A DNA stretch of 15,928 nt from an uncultured Peptococcaceae bacterium. Lineage in GTDB: Bacteria; Bacillota; Peptococcia; Peptococcales; Peptococcaceae. The position numbers and the translations under genes were made by a program. Positions within the stretch are counted from its first letter, which is position 1. Each line of letters opens with the position of its first letter. The stretch lies in contig CAUDRX010000038.1 of the NCBI GenBank assembly GCA_958451915.1, forward strand, positions 1 through 15,928, read 5' to 3'. This document shows positions 1-6,708 of this stretch, in pieces. The notes beneath the pieces were generated by a model, which made no database searches, had not been told where the DNA came from, and worked only from the letters and a program-made list of their open reading frames with translations.

Positions 1-141
1 CATGCCATCAGAGAGGACCATGACAGGGTGAGATGTATCACCAAAGGTCACGAAAAAATCACCGCAGATACCCTCCCCGTCATGGTTATGGGTGATGACT
101 GCCCGGTCTAAAAAGATATCTTGTCGCATTGCTCTAGACAT
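1..141 (-). CDS. SpoIIE-type PP2C serine phosphatase, N-terminal fragment
   Basis: The first 47 codons of a gene that runs off the left edge. The residues CGDFF (26-30) and VLSDGM (42-47) match the opening of the SpoIIE/RsbU-type PP2C domain, where the Asp of 'GD' and the Asp of 'DGMG' bind the catalytic metals (here D28 and D45). Such enzymes dephosphorylate phosphoserine on proteins, typically anti-sigma-factor antagonists. The ATG at 141 lies inside the end of the sensory hydrogenase gene, whose stop is at 134-136, giving an 8-nt overlap. A GGAGGA ribosome binding site sits about 5 nt upstream of the ATG. The overlap implies translational coupling and a joint function with the PAS-bearing protein. 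The domain starts almost at residue 1, so the phosphatase has no N-terminal sensor of its own and probably depends on that partner. The C-terminal content is unknown. SpoIIE-like here means the domain family and does not show that the cell sporulates. Confidence 0.75.
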   Translation of the reverse strand, partial: MSRAMRQDIFLDRAVITHNHDGEGICGDFFVTFGDTSHPVMVLSDGM

Positions 142-1822
142 CGTTGTCCTCCATAATGACAGATTCCTTGAGATCACTGATGGCGATCTTTGTTTCCGAG
201 GCCGTCTCCCCGAGCAGGGAAGCGATCTCATGTACCATGCGCAGCTGTTTTTCTACGATCTGATCCGCGATGGCAGCGGTCTGCTGGCGCTTCTGCATCG
301 CTCGGCGGTGGCGTGTTTTTTCTTCGGTCACGTTTTTGAGGATGCAGATGATGAGGTTGGCTTCGCGATTGACCTGCAGCGTTTCGTCGAGATAAAGTCC
401 GTAGTCAGGCAGGTAAACGCTTGATGAAGTGGTGTCCTCGTCGGATGCGAGCAGAGAGATAAAATCGGATTCATCAAGGATGGTGCCGACCGGTTGGCCG
501 ATCAGGCTCGAGGCATCGACTCCGAATATCTCACAGGCCGCAGGATTGGCTTGTGAGATATTGAGGGACATGTCGACACTGAGGATGCCGCTCGGCATGC
601 TGTCAATAATCTTGCCGGCGTAGTTTTCGGCACGTTTGCGTATATACGGCATACACATGTCGATTTCTGCTTTGCCAAAGAGCACAGCACGTGCTTTTTC
701 GCGGCAGGTTGAGTACCCACACATGCCGCAGTTGAGCTCATCGTCCGGCGAGAATTTGTCCATCTGGCGGAGCACCGCTTCGATCTGCGCTTTGGTCGGT
801 TCGAGGCGGAAGACGCGTTTGGTCTGGAAAGTGGTCTCCAGCGGCAATGGTCCACACTCGGTATTAAAGTCTTCGGTGTAGGCAGTGGTGCCTGCAGCCT
901 GACGGGTTTTGACTGCGCCGCGCAGCGTCCCGAGTTCTTTGCGGCGGAAAGAAGGGCCACCGACGCAGCCGCCTTTACAGAAATTCATTTCGATGAAGCA
1001 GCGTGGCAGTTTACCGTCGATGATGTCATCAATGGTCTGTTTTACGCCATCAAACCCGCTGATCGGCAGGTAGTTGATCCCAGGCTCCTGTTTGAGAGTG
1101 GCAAGGATGCCGCCGCTCATTGGAAAGAGACGGCTGAGTCGGGGCGGGTTTTTGAAATGCTCATCTTCATGATAGGTGATGTTTTCTTCGGCGAGCCATT
1201 CTTCCAGTTCTTCGAAAAGGAGGACGGCAGAGACATCGCTGCCATTTTCAATGGCTTCCCCTTTCTTAGAGAGGCAGGGACCGATGAAGACAAACTTGGC
1301 TTCTGGATAGCGTGTGCGCAATAGCTTTGCGAGTGCTGTCATTGGCGTGAGCACAGGCAACAGATATTTCGCTGCTTCTGGACGGTGTCTTCGGATGTAG
1401 TAATTGACACTCGTGCAGCAGGAGGTGATCCAGGTTTGCTCAGGGTTTTCTTTGACAATGCGTTCATAGGCACTTTTCACCAGATAGGCGCCCTCAGCTA
1501 CTTCGAATACATCACTGAAACCGAGTTTGCGCAGGGTCTGCTGCATCGTTTCAAAAGAAATGTTGAAATATGCCGCAAAGCTTGGTGCGACGATCGCCAT
1601 GACCGTTTCGTGCTGTTCCATGAGTACTTTGATCATTGGGACATCGTTGATATCTTCTTTTGCGTGCTGCGGGCAGACGATGGTGCAGTTGCCGCAGAGG
1701 ATGCACTCACCTTTGAGGATCGAGGCGGCGTGGTCTTTAACGCGGATGGATTTCACAGGACAATAGCGGACGCATTTGTAGCAGTCCTTGCAGTTGACTT
1801 TTTTAAAATCTAGAACGCTCAT
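134..1822 (-). CDS. Putative sensory [FeFe]-hydrogenase with PAS domain (HydS-like)
   Basis: A 562-aa protein. Two [4Fe-4S] ferredoxin motifs come first (C11/14/17/21 and C40/43/46/50). The hydrogenase H-cluster domain follows, with TSCC (133-136), GPCLSKK (181-187) and FCKGGC (281-286). The predicted H-cluster ligands are C136, C183, C282 and C286. Next come a four-cysteine Fe-S motif (C365, C368, C373, C390), a PAS domain at about 398-498, and a helical, probably coiled-coil tail at about 500-555. Catalytic hydrogenases lack the PAS and tail. This layout is that of the putatively H2-sensing group C proteins, and pairing with a downstream PP2C phosphatase recalls the C3 subtype. The P of the usual TSCCP is T, and the residue two before C282 is N280 where catalytic enzymes have Met. 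These changes suit sensing rather than turnover. The ATG at 1822 has an AAAGGG ribosome binding site. The gene lies 20 bp after the ferredoxin gene. The sensing role is inferred. Confidence 0.85.
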   Translation of the reverse strand: MSVLDFKKVNCKDCYKCVRYCPVKSIRVKDHAASILKGECILCGNCTIVCPQHAKEDINDVPMIKVLMEQHETVMAIVAPSFAAYFNISFETMQQTLRKLGFSDVFEVAEGAYLVKSAYERIVKENPEQTWITSCCTSVNYYIRRHRPEAAKYLLPVLTPMTALAKLLRTRYPEAKFVFIGPCLSKKGEAIENGSDVSAVLLFEELEEWLAEENITYHEDEHFKNPPRLSRLFPMSGGILATLKQEPGINYLPISGFDGVKQTIDDIIDGKLPRCFIEMNFCKGGCVGGPSFRRKELGTLRGAVKTRQAAGTTAYTEDFNTECGPLPLETTFQTKRVFRLEPTKAQIEAVLRQMDKFSPDDELNCGMCGYSTCREKARAVLFGKAEIDMCMPYIRKRAENYAGKIIDSMPSGILSVDMSLNISQANPAACEIFGVDASSLIGQPVGTILDESDFISLLASDEDTTSSSVYLPDYGLYLDETLQVNREANLIICILKNVTEEKTRHRRAMQKRQQTAAIADQIVEKQLRMVHEIASLLGETASETKIAISDLKESVIMEDNDV

Positions 1823-1842
1823 TTGTGGTCCCTTTCAGTTTG

Positions 1843-2085
1843 TCAGACCTGGGGTTTGATCACCTGTTCAAAAAGCTGGTCGACGTTACCCTGGCCAATG
1901 CCAGTCACGATGTCATCATCAATAGCGACACTGACGCCTTCGGCGCAGTGATTGAGGCAGAATGCACTGCCAACGGTGACCTTGTCTTCCAGGCCGTTTT
2001 CGGCAACGAGTTCTTTGAGACGTGTGAGGATGTGATAACTGCCGCGTTTGTGGCAGGAACTACCGATGCATACTTGTACTTTCAT
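1843..2085 (-). CDS. Thioredoxin-like [2Fe-2S] ferredoxin (NuoE C-terminal type)
   Basis: An 80-aa protein with the four-cysteine pattern of thioredoxin-fold [2Fe-2S] ferredoxins: C6 and C11 near the N-terminus (CIGSSC) and C43 and C47 (FCLNHC). This matches the C-terminal domain of NuoE/HydC subunits and stand-alone ferredoxins of that fold. It is soluble and has no signal peptide. An AAGGAG ribosome binding site lies 8 nt before the ATG at 2085. The gene sits 44 bp after the amidohydrolase and 20 bp before the sensory hydrogenase, in the same direction. No NuoF-like flavin/NADH subunit is present in the window, so it is not evidently part of a bifurcating complex. It probably passes electrons to or from one of the two hydrogenase-like proteins; which one cannot be told from the sequence. 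Confidence 0.85.
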   Translation of the reverse strand: MKVQVCIGSSCHKRGSYHILTRLKELVAENGLEDKVTVGSAFCLNHCAEGVSVAIDDDIVTGIGQGNVDQLFEQVIKPQV

Positions 2086-2129
2086 TTGAATCGCTCCTTC
2101 ATATGATCTGTTAATTATTGGGTGTTGTA

Positions 2130-3368
2130 TTAAATAAGGGCATCCACTAGCCGCATAAATGCAGCGATCCCGATGCTGAGATCGTGTTCGGGGGTGTCTT
2201 CCTCTTTGCAGTGAGAGAGACCGTTACTTGAACGGATGAACATCATCGCTGAAGGCACACATTTTGCCAACTCAGCCGCATCGTGCAACGGCCCGGAGAC
2301 GATGACGGACGGTGGACAACCTTCTTTTTCAAGTGACGTCTGGCATAGTTGGATCAGCGATGGATCAAAGTGCGTTGGCGGAATCTGCCAGATCGTTTCA
2401 AATGTCACCTGGACACCGTTTTTAGCAGCGATAGCCTTGCAGGCATCGTGGGCTTCCTGTTTCATCCGCTGTAAAGTGGTTTCGTTCAGTGTGCGCATAT
2501 CTAAGGAAAGGATGCAGTTGTCTGGAACCACATTGATCACGTTAGGAGAAACGATGACCTCGCCGACGGTGCAATAGGCATATGCTTCATCAGTGGTGTG
2601 TCTTTCGGCGATCTGACGGAACGCGAGAGCAGCTTCTGCTGCTGCAAGGAACGCGTCATGGCGCATACTGCCAGGGCATCCCAAATGGGAACGCTGGCCC
2701 TGGAAAGTGATGTATTCGCGCTCGCAGCCACAGATTCCTGTGACAGCAGCTGCAGACAGGCCGCGGGATTCCAGAACGGGTGCCTGTTCAATGTGCAGCT
2801 CAAGATATTGCCGGATGTGTTTCTCAACGAATTCTTCGTGGGCTTGCGTCATTCCTTCAGGGGTCATGCCATAACGCGTCAATGCTTCACGGAAAGTCAT
2901 ACCTGTGCGATCTTTCAGATCAGCGACTTCAGCAGGCACCAAGGCGCCGCTGATGGCTGCTGAACCAACACAACTGCGCCCGAATCGCGCGCCTTCTTCA
3001 TCAGCCCAACTCACGATGTAAAGTGTTTTTGATGGTGTTTTTCCTTGCAGGTGTCTTGCGATCCCTATACCGGCAACAACGCCTAAAGCGCCGTCCAGCC
3101 AGCCGCCGCCCGGCACAGAATCGAGGTGACTGCCGATACAGAGCGCCTCGGATGTTTCTCCTGGGATGCAGGCATAAACGTTGTGTGCACTGTCGATCGA
3201 AATGTCGGCGCCAAAACTACGCATTTTATCTGAGAACCATTCTTGTGCCTGGTCCCAGACAGGGGTCCAGGCAACACGATGGGAACCGTCTGCATCAGCA
3301 GTCAGCATACGCAGCTCATGCAGATCGGCGATCACTTGCAGCGCTTCTTCGCGATAGTTGTTGTTCAT
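2130..3368 (-). CDS. M20-family amidohydrolase (N-carbamoyl-L-amino acid hydrolase / allantoate amidohydrolase type)
   Basis: A 412-aa cytosolic zinc hydrolase, full length for the hydantoinase/carbamoylase branch of peptidase family M20. Metal-site motifs are visible: GSHLDSVPGGGWLDG (79-93, H81 and D92), SWADEEGARFG (120-130, acidic pair E124/E125), LELHIEQ (189-195, H192) and LSHCKEED (384-391, H386). HIEQ and the closing SHxxEE are typical of enzymes that cleave N-carbamoyl-L-amino acids, allantoate or ureidoglycolate. The exact substrate cannot be read from sequence. The start at 3368 has a near-perfect AAGGAGGTGG ribosome binding site overlapping the stop codon of the hydrogenase gene, with a gap of 11 bp, so it is clearly in the hydrogenase operon. 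No hydantoinase, purine/pyrimidine catabolism gene or transporter is next to it, which makes its presence here unexpected. Confidence 0.88.
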   Translation of the reverse strand: MNNNYREEALQVIADLHELRMLTADADGSHRVAWTPVWDQAQEWFSDKMRSFGADISIDSAHNVYACIPGETSEALCIGSHLDSVPGGGWLDGALGVVAGIGIARHLQGKTPSKTLYIVSWADEEGARFGRSCVGSAAISGALVPAEVADLKDRTGMTFREALTRYGMTPEGMTQAHEEFVEKHIRQYLELHIEQAPVLESRGLSAAAVTGICGCEREYITFQGQRSHLGCPGSMRHDAFLAAAEAALAFRQIAERHTTDEAYAYCTVGEVIVSPNVINVVPDNCILSLDMRTLNETTLQRMKQEAHDACKAIAAKNGVQVTFETIWQIPPTHFDPSLIQLCQTSLEKEGCPPSVIVSGPLHDAAELAKCVPSAMMFIRSSNGLSHCKEEDTPEHDLSIGIAAFMRLVDALI

Positions 3369-3379
3369 GATCCACCTCC

Positions 3380-4837
3380 TTAATTGCCGAAGCCGTCAAG
3401 AACAGAGATCGATGATTTGATGGTCTGTTCAATGGCAGTCTGGCCATATTTGGTGACTTCGTGCGCATCTTTAGGGCTGTGGTTGATGCAGCCTGGGCCG
3501 CCGATGCATCCACCCGTGCAGCACATGCCTTCGATAAAGTTATTCTCGAGAAGTCCGAGTTCATGCCGGCGCAGGGCTTTGTCACATTCATCGAGCCCGT
3601 TGCAGATAAGAGGGTTGGCATTGAACTCTGCGGTTGGGAAACCGTGTTCCTTAAGGGCCTGGGCAACGGCTTCCGAGAGCCCGCCGCTTCGGGCAAAAAT
3701 GCGTCCGAAATAGCTGGCGTTGTCGAGCATGGTGCCTTCGAGTTTGGAGATATCGATCTCTTTTGCATCGAACAAGGCTTGCAGCTCTTCAAAGGTAAGA
3801 ACGGCGTCCACATATTCTCTGACGCGACTGAGCTCGTTCTTTTTGGCAATGCAAGGACCAATGAAGACCACTTTGCAGCCAGGGTCCATTTCTTTCAGAA
3901 CCTTACCGAGCTGCCCCATCGGACTGAGATTGTGACTGATCTGAGGAACGATCTTAGGAAAGTTTTTGTGGATATAGTCCACGAAACCAGGGCAGCAGGA
4001 GCTGGTCAAAAAGCCTTTTTCTGCAAGTTCCTGTGCTTCCAGGTAAGCTACCATGTCGGCACCCCAGGCCACTTCAAGCACTGTATGGAACCCGAGCTTA
4101 CGGATCCCGGTGACGGCCTGTTCGGTACTTACATCGGGCAGAGTGTCATACTGGCTCGCGATGGATGGAGCAACGATGGCATAGACGTGATAGTTGGTAT
4201 TTTTATTGCTTTCATGGATGAAACGAATGACGTCGGTGATAAAACTCTTATCGAGGATCGCACCAAATGGACATTGGTAAACACACTGACCACAGCTGAT
4301 GCATTTGTCTTCGTTGATCACAGCATGACCGGTGACAGGGTCACTGGAGAGCGCTTTTGCCTTGCAGGCTTCGATGCATGGACGCGTGCGTTTGACGATC
4401 GCGCTGTAAGGGCAGGCGTGTGCGCAGCGTCCGCAGTTGATGCACTTGGTATGATCGATGACAGCGCGGTGGTCTTCGCCGAAACGAATGGCATCACGTG
4501 GGCAGTTGTTGGTGCAGCGGTGCGCCAGACATCCACGGCAGTTATCCGTGACAGTCATCCCGTCAAGCGGACACTCGTCACAGGCGATGGAAATGACATT
4601 GACGATGGCGGTCTGTTCAGGTGTGCCGCCGCAGGCGAGTTTTACATATTCATCGGTGATCGCGCGTTCTTTATAGATGCAGCAACGTGTCGCAGGTTCG
4701 CTGCCGTCTGGAATCAGAGTTTTGCTGATCCCCATCATGCTGAAGGCGTCAAGGCTGTTATCGAATGCGAGACGAGCAACGGCAGTGAGGATCTTGTTTT
4801 TCTGCAACTGCACGTCAGTATCAAATAGGTTTTTCAT
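3380..4837 (-). CDS. [FeFe]-hydrogenase, cysteine-rich monomeric type (group B-like)
   Basis: A 485-aa catalytic-type hydrogenase that evolves or oxidises H2 with ferredoxin as the likely partner. The N-terminal part is rich in cysteines: C52/C53, C86/C89, C100/C103/C108/C112, C132/C135/C138/C142, C154/C158 and C179/C182/C185/C189. That is enough for at least three [4Fe-4S] clusters. The H-cluster domain has TSSCCPGF (278-285), FIGPCIAKK (325-333) and GMCCTGGC (437-444). The predicted ligands are C282, C329, C440 and C444, with C281 as proton relay by analogy to the clostridial enzyme. GPC in place of MPC, and the extra N-terminal cysteines with RCCIYKERAI, point to group B rather than the classic CpI group A. 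I chose the ATG at 4837 because a GGAGGG ribosome binding site sits just upstream. A longer in-frame start at 4918 would place the promoter inside the gene. The maturases HydE, HydF and HydG are not in the window. Confidence 0.93.
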   Translation of the reverse strand: MKNLFDTDVQLQKNKILTAVARLAFDNSLDAFSMMGISKTLIPDGSEPATRCCIYKERAITDEYVKLACGGTPEQTAIVNVISIACDECPLDGMTVTDNCRGCLAHRCTNNCPRDAIRFGEDHRAVIDHTKCINCGRCAHACPYSAIVKRTRPCIEACKAKALSSDPVTGHAVINEDKCISCGQCVYQCPFGAILDKSFITDVIRFIHESNKNTNYHVYAIVAPSIASQYDTLPDVSTEQAVTGIRKLGFHTVLEVAWGADMVAYLEAQELAEKGFLTSSCCPGFVDYIHKNFPKIVPQISHNLSPMGQLGKVLKEMDPGCKVVFIGPCIAKKNELSRVREYVDAVLTFEELQALFDAKEIDISKLEGTMLDNASYFGRIFARSGGLSEAVAQALKEHGFPTAEFNANPLICNGLDECDKALRRHELGLLENNFIEGMCCTGGCIGGPGCINHSPKDAHEVTKYGQTAIEQTIKSSISVLDGFGN

Positions 4838-4901
4838 AGGTCCCTCCAATTGGTCTCTTTGTATTTTTGATGTATTTATCTGAACACTATTGTTGCTCTT
4901 A

Positions 4902-4919
4902 TGTGAAAATTCTATCACA
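4902..4919. promoter_or_regulatory. Candidate operator dyad around the hydrogenase -10 box
   Basis: A perfect inverted repeat TGTGA-N8-TCACA (arms 4902-4906 and 4915-4919) exactly brackets the predicted -10 hexamer of the hydrogenase promoter (4909-4914). A protein bound here would block RNA polymerase. The arm sequences match the half-sites of Crp/Fnr- and Rex-type regulators, but those families normally have 6 bp between the arms and not 8, so the regulator cannot be named. Redox control by an NADH-responsive repressor would make sense for a hydrogenase, but this is inference. Confidence 0.45.
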
Positions 4920-4937
4920 GTTTAACGCTAACGGCAA
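4909..4937 (-). promoter_or_regulatory. Promoter of the hydrogenase operon
   Basis: Read on the minus strand, TTGCCG (4937-4932), a 17-bp spacer and TAGAAT (4914-4909) form a good sigma-A promoter. Transcription would start near 4902 and leave a leader of about 65 nt before the ATG at 4837. No other promoter of similar quality is evident further down the operon, so all five minus-strand genes may be carried on this transcript. Confidence 0.6.
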
Positions 4938-5054
4938 CGAGGTGCGGGATATTGTTTGACAGAAAACGTGTCATATACCATTTTCTGTACTTGCTTTGTA
5001 TGCAGCGACGAAGTAAAGCACGTGTGTGCATGTAATTTCCTTCCTAAACTAAAA

Positions 5055-5083
5055 TGGACTTGCACAGGCAGCTATGCTATAAT
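5055..5083 (+). promoter_or_regulatory. Promoter of zapA (extended -10)
   Basis: TGGACT (5055-5060), a 17-bp spacer and TATAAT (5078-5083), with TG one base before the -10 (TGCTATAAT), make an extended -10 sigma-A promoter. Transcription would start near 5090, about 25 nt before the zapA start codon. It diverges from the hydrogenase promoter about 120 bp away. Confidence 0.6.
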
Positions 5084-5114
5084 ATCATTTAGTATGGTTG
5101 AGAGGAGAATGCGC

Positions 5115-5363
5115 ATGAAAGGAGACTGCGCCTACACACTGGAGCTGTTGGGCCAGACGTATCAGGTGCGCTCCAGTGACGACTCAGCAGTGGTCGAGCG
5201 AGTTTTTGAAAGACTTCTGCAGGAGATCGACATCGCAGGAGAAGACCAGCCTGGACTGACGCAGCGTGAGCAATTACTCATAGCAGCGCTCAATGTGACG
5301 CAGACACTTCTCGAGCTTGAAGAAGAAAATAGAATGTTGTTAGAACTGCTTAATGCAGAATGA
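5115..5363 (+). CDS. zapA: Cell division protein ZapA
   Basis: An 82-aa protein. Its N-terminal half (LELLGQTYQVRSSDD) and the helix REQLLIAALNVTQTLLELEEE match ZapA, a small protein that binds FtsZ filaments and promotes Z-ring bundling. The C-terminal third is a predicted coiled coil, as in the family, which forms dimers and tetramers. The length is typical. I chose the ATG at 5115 because AGGAG (5103-5107) lies 7 nt upstream. In-frame ATGs at 5094 and 5109 are badly placed relative to that site. The next gene follows after 27 bp and is probably co-transcribed. Confidence 0.8.
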   Translation: MKGDCAYTLELLGQTYQVRSSDDSAVVERVFERLLQEIDIAGEDQPGLTQREQLLIAALNVTQTLLELEEENRMLLELLNAE

Positions 5364-5390
5364 TAAATAATGAAGAGGATGGTGCACTGC

Positions 5391-6635
5391 ATGTTAAAAG
5401 ACCAGCTGATTGATTTTATGAGATCCTTTGAAAGAGAACATGACCAATTTCAACTTTATGTGACGTTTGAACATGTGCTCCTTCATGCAAAAGACTTTAA
5501 AGCCGTCAACTATAGTGAAGAAGGCGGTATTCGTGATCTGCTGGAATACCTTGGTCGCGCTGGCTGGGAAAAGATCGAGCAGGATGGCCTGCTCGTTGGC
5601 TGCAAAAAAGGCAACGAGACCATCTGCCTTGGTGTTGGTGGTCAGATCCAGTGGAAGTATGGTCCGTTCATGGAAATGGCAGATCTTGATCAGGCTTACC
5701 TTGGTTTTATCGAAGTCCTGTTTGAAGAACTTCGCCGCCGCGGTATGACCCTTCTCGCGACTGGACATCAGCCAGTCAGCACTCTGGATGATATTGAAGC
5801 AGTTCCAACGGAAGAAAATAAATGCCTTGTCGCATATGCCAGGGACAATGAAAAGCTCCTTGATACCTTGCTCTGCAGTGCACGCACGAGTATCAGCATG
5901 CAGTATGCGCATGTTGACAACTTTGAGAAGCGTTACCAGGCGGCGATGATCATCCAGCCGGCACTTGCTGCTTTGTTCGACAACGTGGCATGGGTAAGTG
6001 GTAAGGAGAATGAAGAAGTTCTCTATAATTTGAACCGTATCTGCTCAGCAGATCCTGCTTTTTACCATGTTGAAGATGCGATGAGCGAACATTTTAAATA
6101 TCCGGATTTTGCCGATTTCCTTCTTTATGCGCCGGCCGTTGCAGAAAAAGTGGATGGCAATCTTGTGCCAGCAGGAGAGAAAAAGCTGGAAGATGTCTAT
6201 ACAGATGGCATCGAATGCGAAGACATCCTGCGCACGTTCCGTTATGTGAAGCCAATGGTCTCCTTTGATGAAAACGGGATGACGCTGACTAATGTTGACA
6301 GCGTGCCATATCCTTTGAACATGGCATATGTGTTGATGATCAAAGCACTGATGTATAATCCTGATCATATCACTGCGTTGCAGCAGCTGATCGACGAAAT
6401 GAAGGAAGAGAATCTGGTCATGGCTCATCAGGAGATCCTGCGTAAGGGCTTGAAAGCGCCAATGCGTGAAGGTACTGCTTTTGATCTGATCAAAGATCTG
6501 TTTTTCATGATCACTTTGACCACAGGACCAAAGGAGCAGCACTATCTCCAGCCATTGAATGCACTCTTGTTCAAGGATGTAACGACCAAGGGTGTCAGCG
6601 CAAAGCAATTTGCTAATATGCTGGCTAACGCATAA
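5391..6635 (+). CDS. Glutamate-cysteine ligase-fold protein (GCS2/EgtA-like), probably altered active site
   Basis: A 414-aa soluble protein with the layout of glutamate-cysteine ligase family 2 (plant GSH1, actinobacterial EgtA). EEGGIRDLLEYL (43-54) and GWEKIEQDG (58-66) match its N-terminal part. LGVGGQIQWKYGP (80-92) sits where the family has LEPGGQxELSG, and LCSARTSISMQYAHVD (161-176) with QPALAALFDNVAW (189-201) match the core TxSxQVN-like block. The two acidic residues of LEPGGQxELS are G81 and Q87 here, and the later RYLEMRGAD-type block reads RYVKPMVSFDENG (284-296). As these regions serve ATP/metal and substrate binding, normal ligase activity is doubtful. The start is uncertain: ATG 5391 has AGAGG 12 nt upstream, while ATG 5370 (421 aa) has no clear ribosome binding site. 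The family assignment is fairly sure; the function is not known. It lies between zapA and der. Confidence 0.65.
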   Translation: MLKDQLIDFMRSFEREHDQFQLYVTFEHVLLHAKDFKAVNYSEEGGIRDLLEYLGRAGWEKIEQDGLLVGCKKGNETICLGVGGQIQWKYGPFMEMADLDQAYLGFIEVLFEELRRRGMTLLATGHQPVSTLDDIEAVPTEENKCLVAYARDNEKLLDTLLCSARTSISMQYAHVDNFEKRYQAAMIIQPALAALFDNVAWVSGKENEEVLYNLNRICSADPAFYHVEDAMSEHFKYPDFADFLLYAPAVAEKVDGNLVPAGEKKLEDVYTDGIECEDILRTFRYVKPMVSFDENGMTLTNVDSVPYPLNMAYVLMIKALMYNPDHITALQQLIDEMKEENLVMAHQEILRKGLKAPMREGTAFDLIKDLFFMITLTTGPKEQHYLQPLNALLFKDVTTKGVSAKQFANMLANA

Positions 6636-6657
6636 AACCGTTGCCGACGTTTTCGAG

Positions 6658-6686
6658 CGACAGCTTGATGATTCAAGCTGTCGTTT
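6658..6686 (+). terminator. Hairpin between the GCS2-like gene and der, possible weak terminator
   Basis: A perfect 11-bp stem (CGACAGCTTGA / TCAAGCTGTCG, 6658-6668 with 6673-6683) with a TGAT loop is followed by TTT and then a mixed CGTGTTCC tract. The short T-run makes it a weak intrinsic terminator. It could also be an mRNA processing or stability element. I see no clear promoter between it and der, so some read-through into der is expected. Confidence 0.45.
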
Positions 6687-6708
6687 CGTGTTCCTGAAAG
6701 GAGTAAAG

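Noticed and set aside
3461..4828. Long open frame (455 codons) on the plus strand opposite the hydrogenase gene
   Set aside because: It lies fully antisense to a well-supported gene, has no ribosome binding site and no recognisable domain. It is a by-product of the codon pattern.
4838..4918. Longer N-terminus for the hydrogenase starting at 4918
   Set aside because: The extra 27 residues are low-complexity and polar, have no good ribosome binding site, and overlap the predicted promoter. The ATG at 4837 has a strong GGAGGG site.
4902..4919. Naming the dyad at the hydrogenase promoter a Rex or Crp/Fnr site
   Set aside because: The arms fit but the spacing is 8 bp instead of the usual 6, so only an unnamed operator is claimed.
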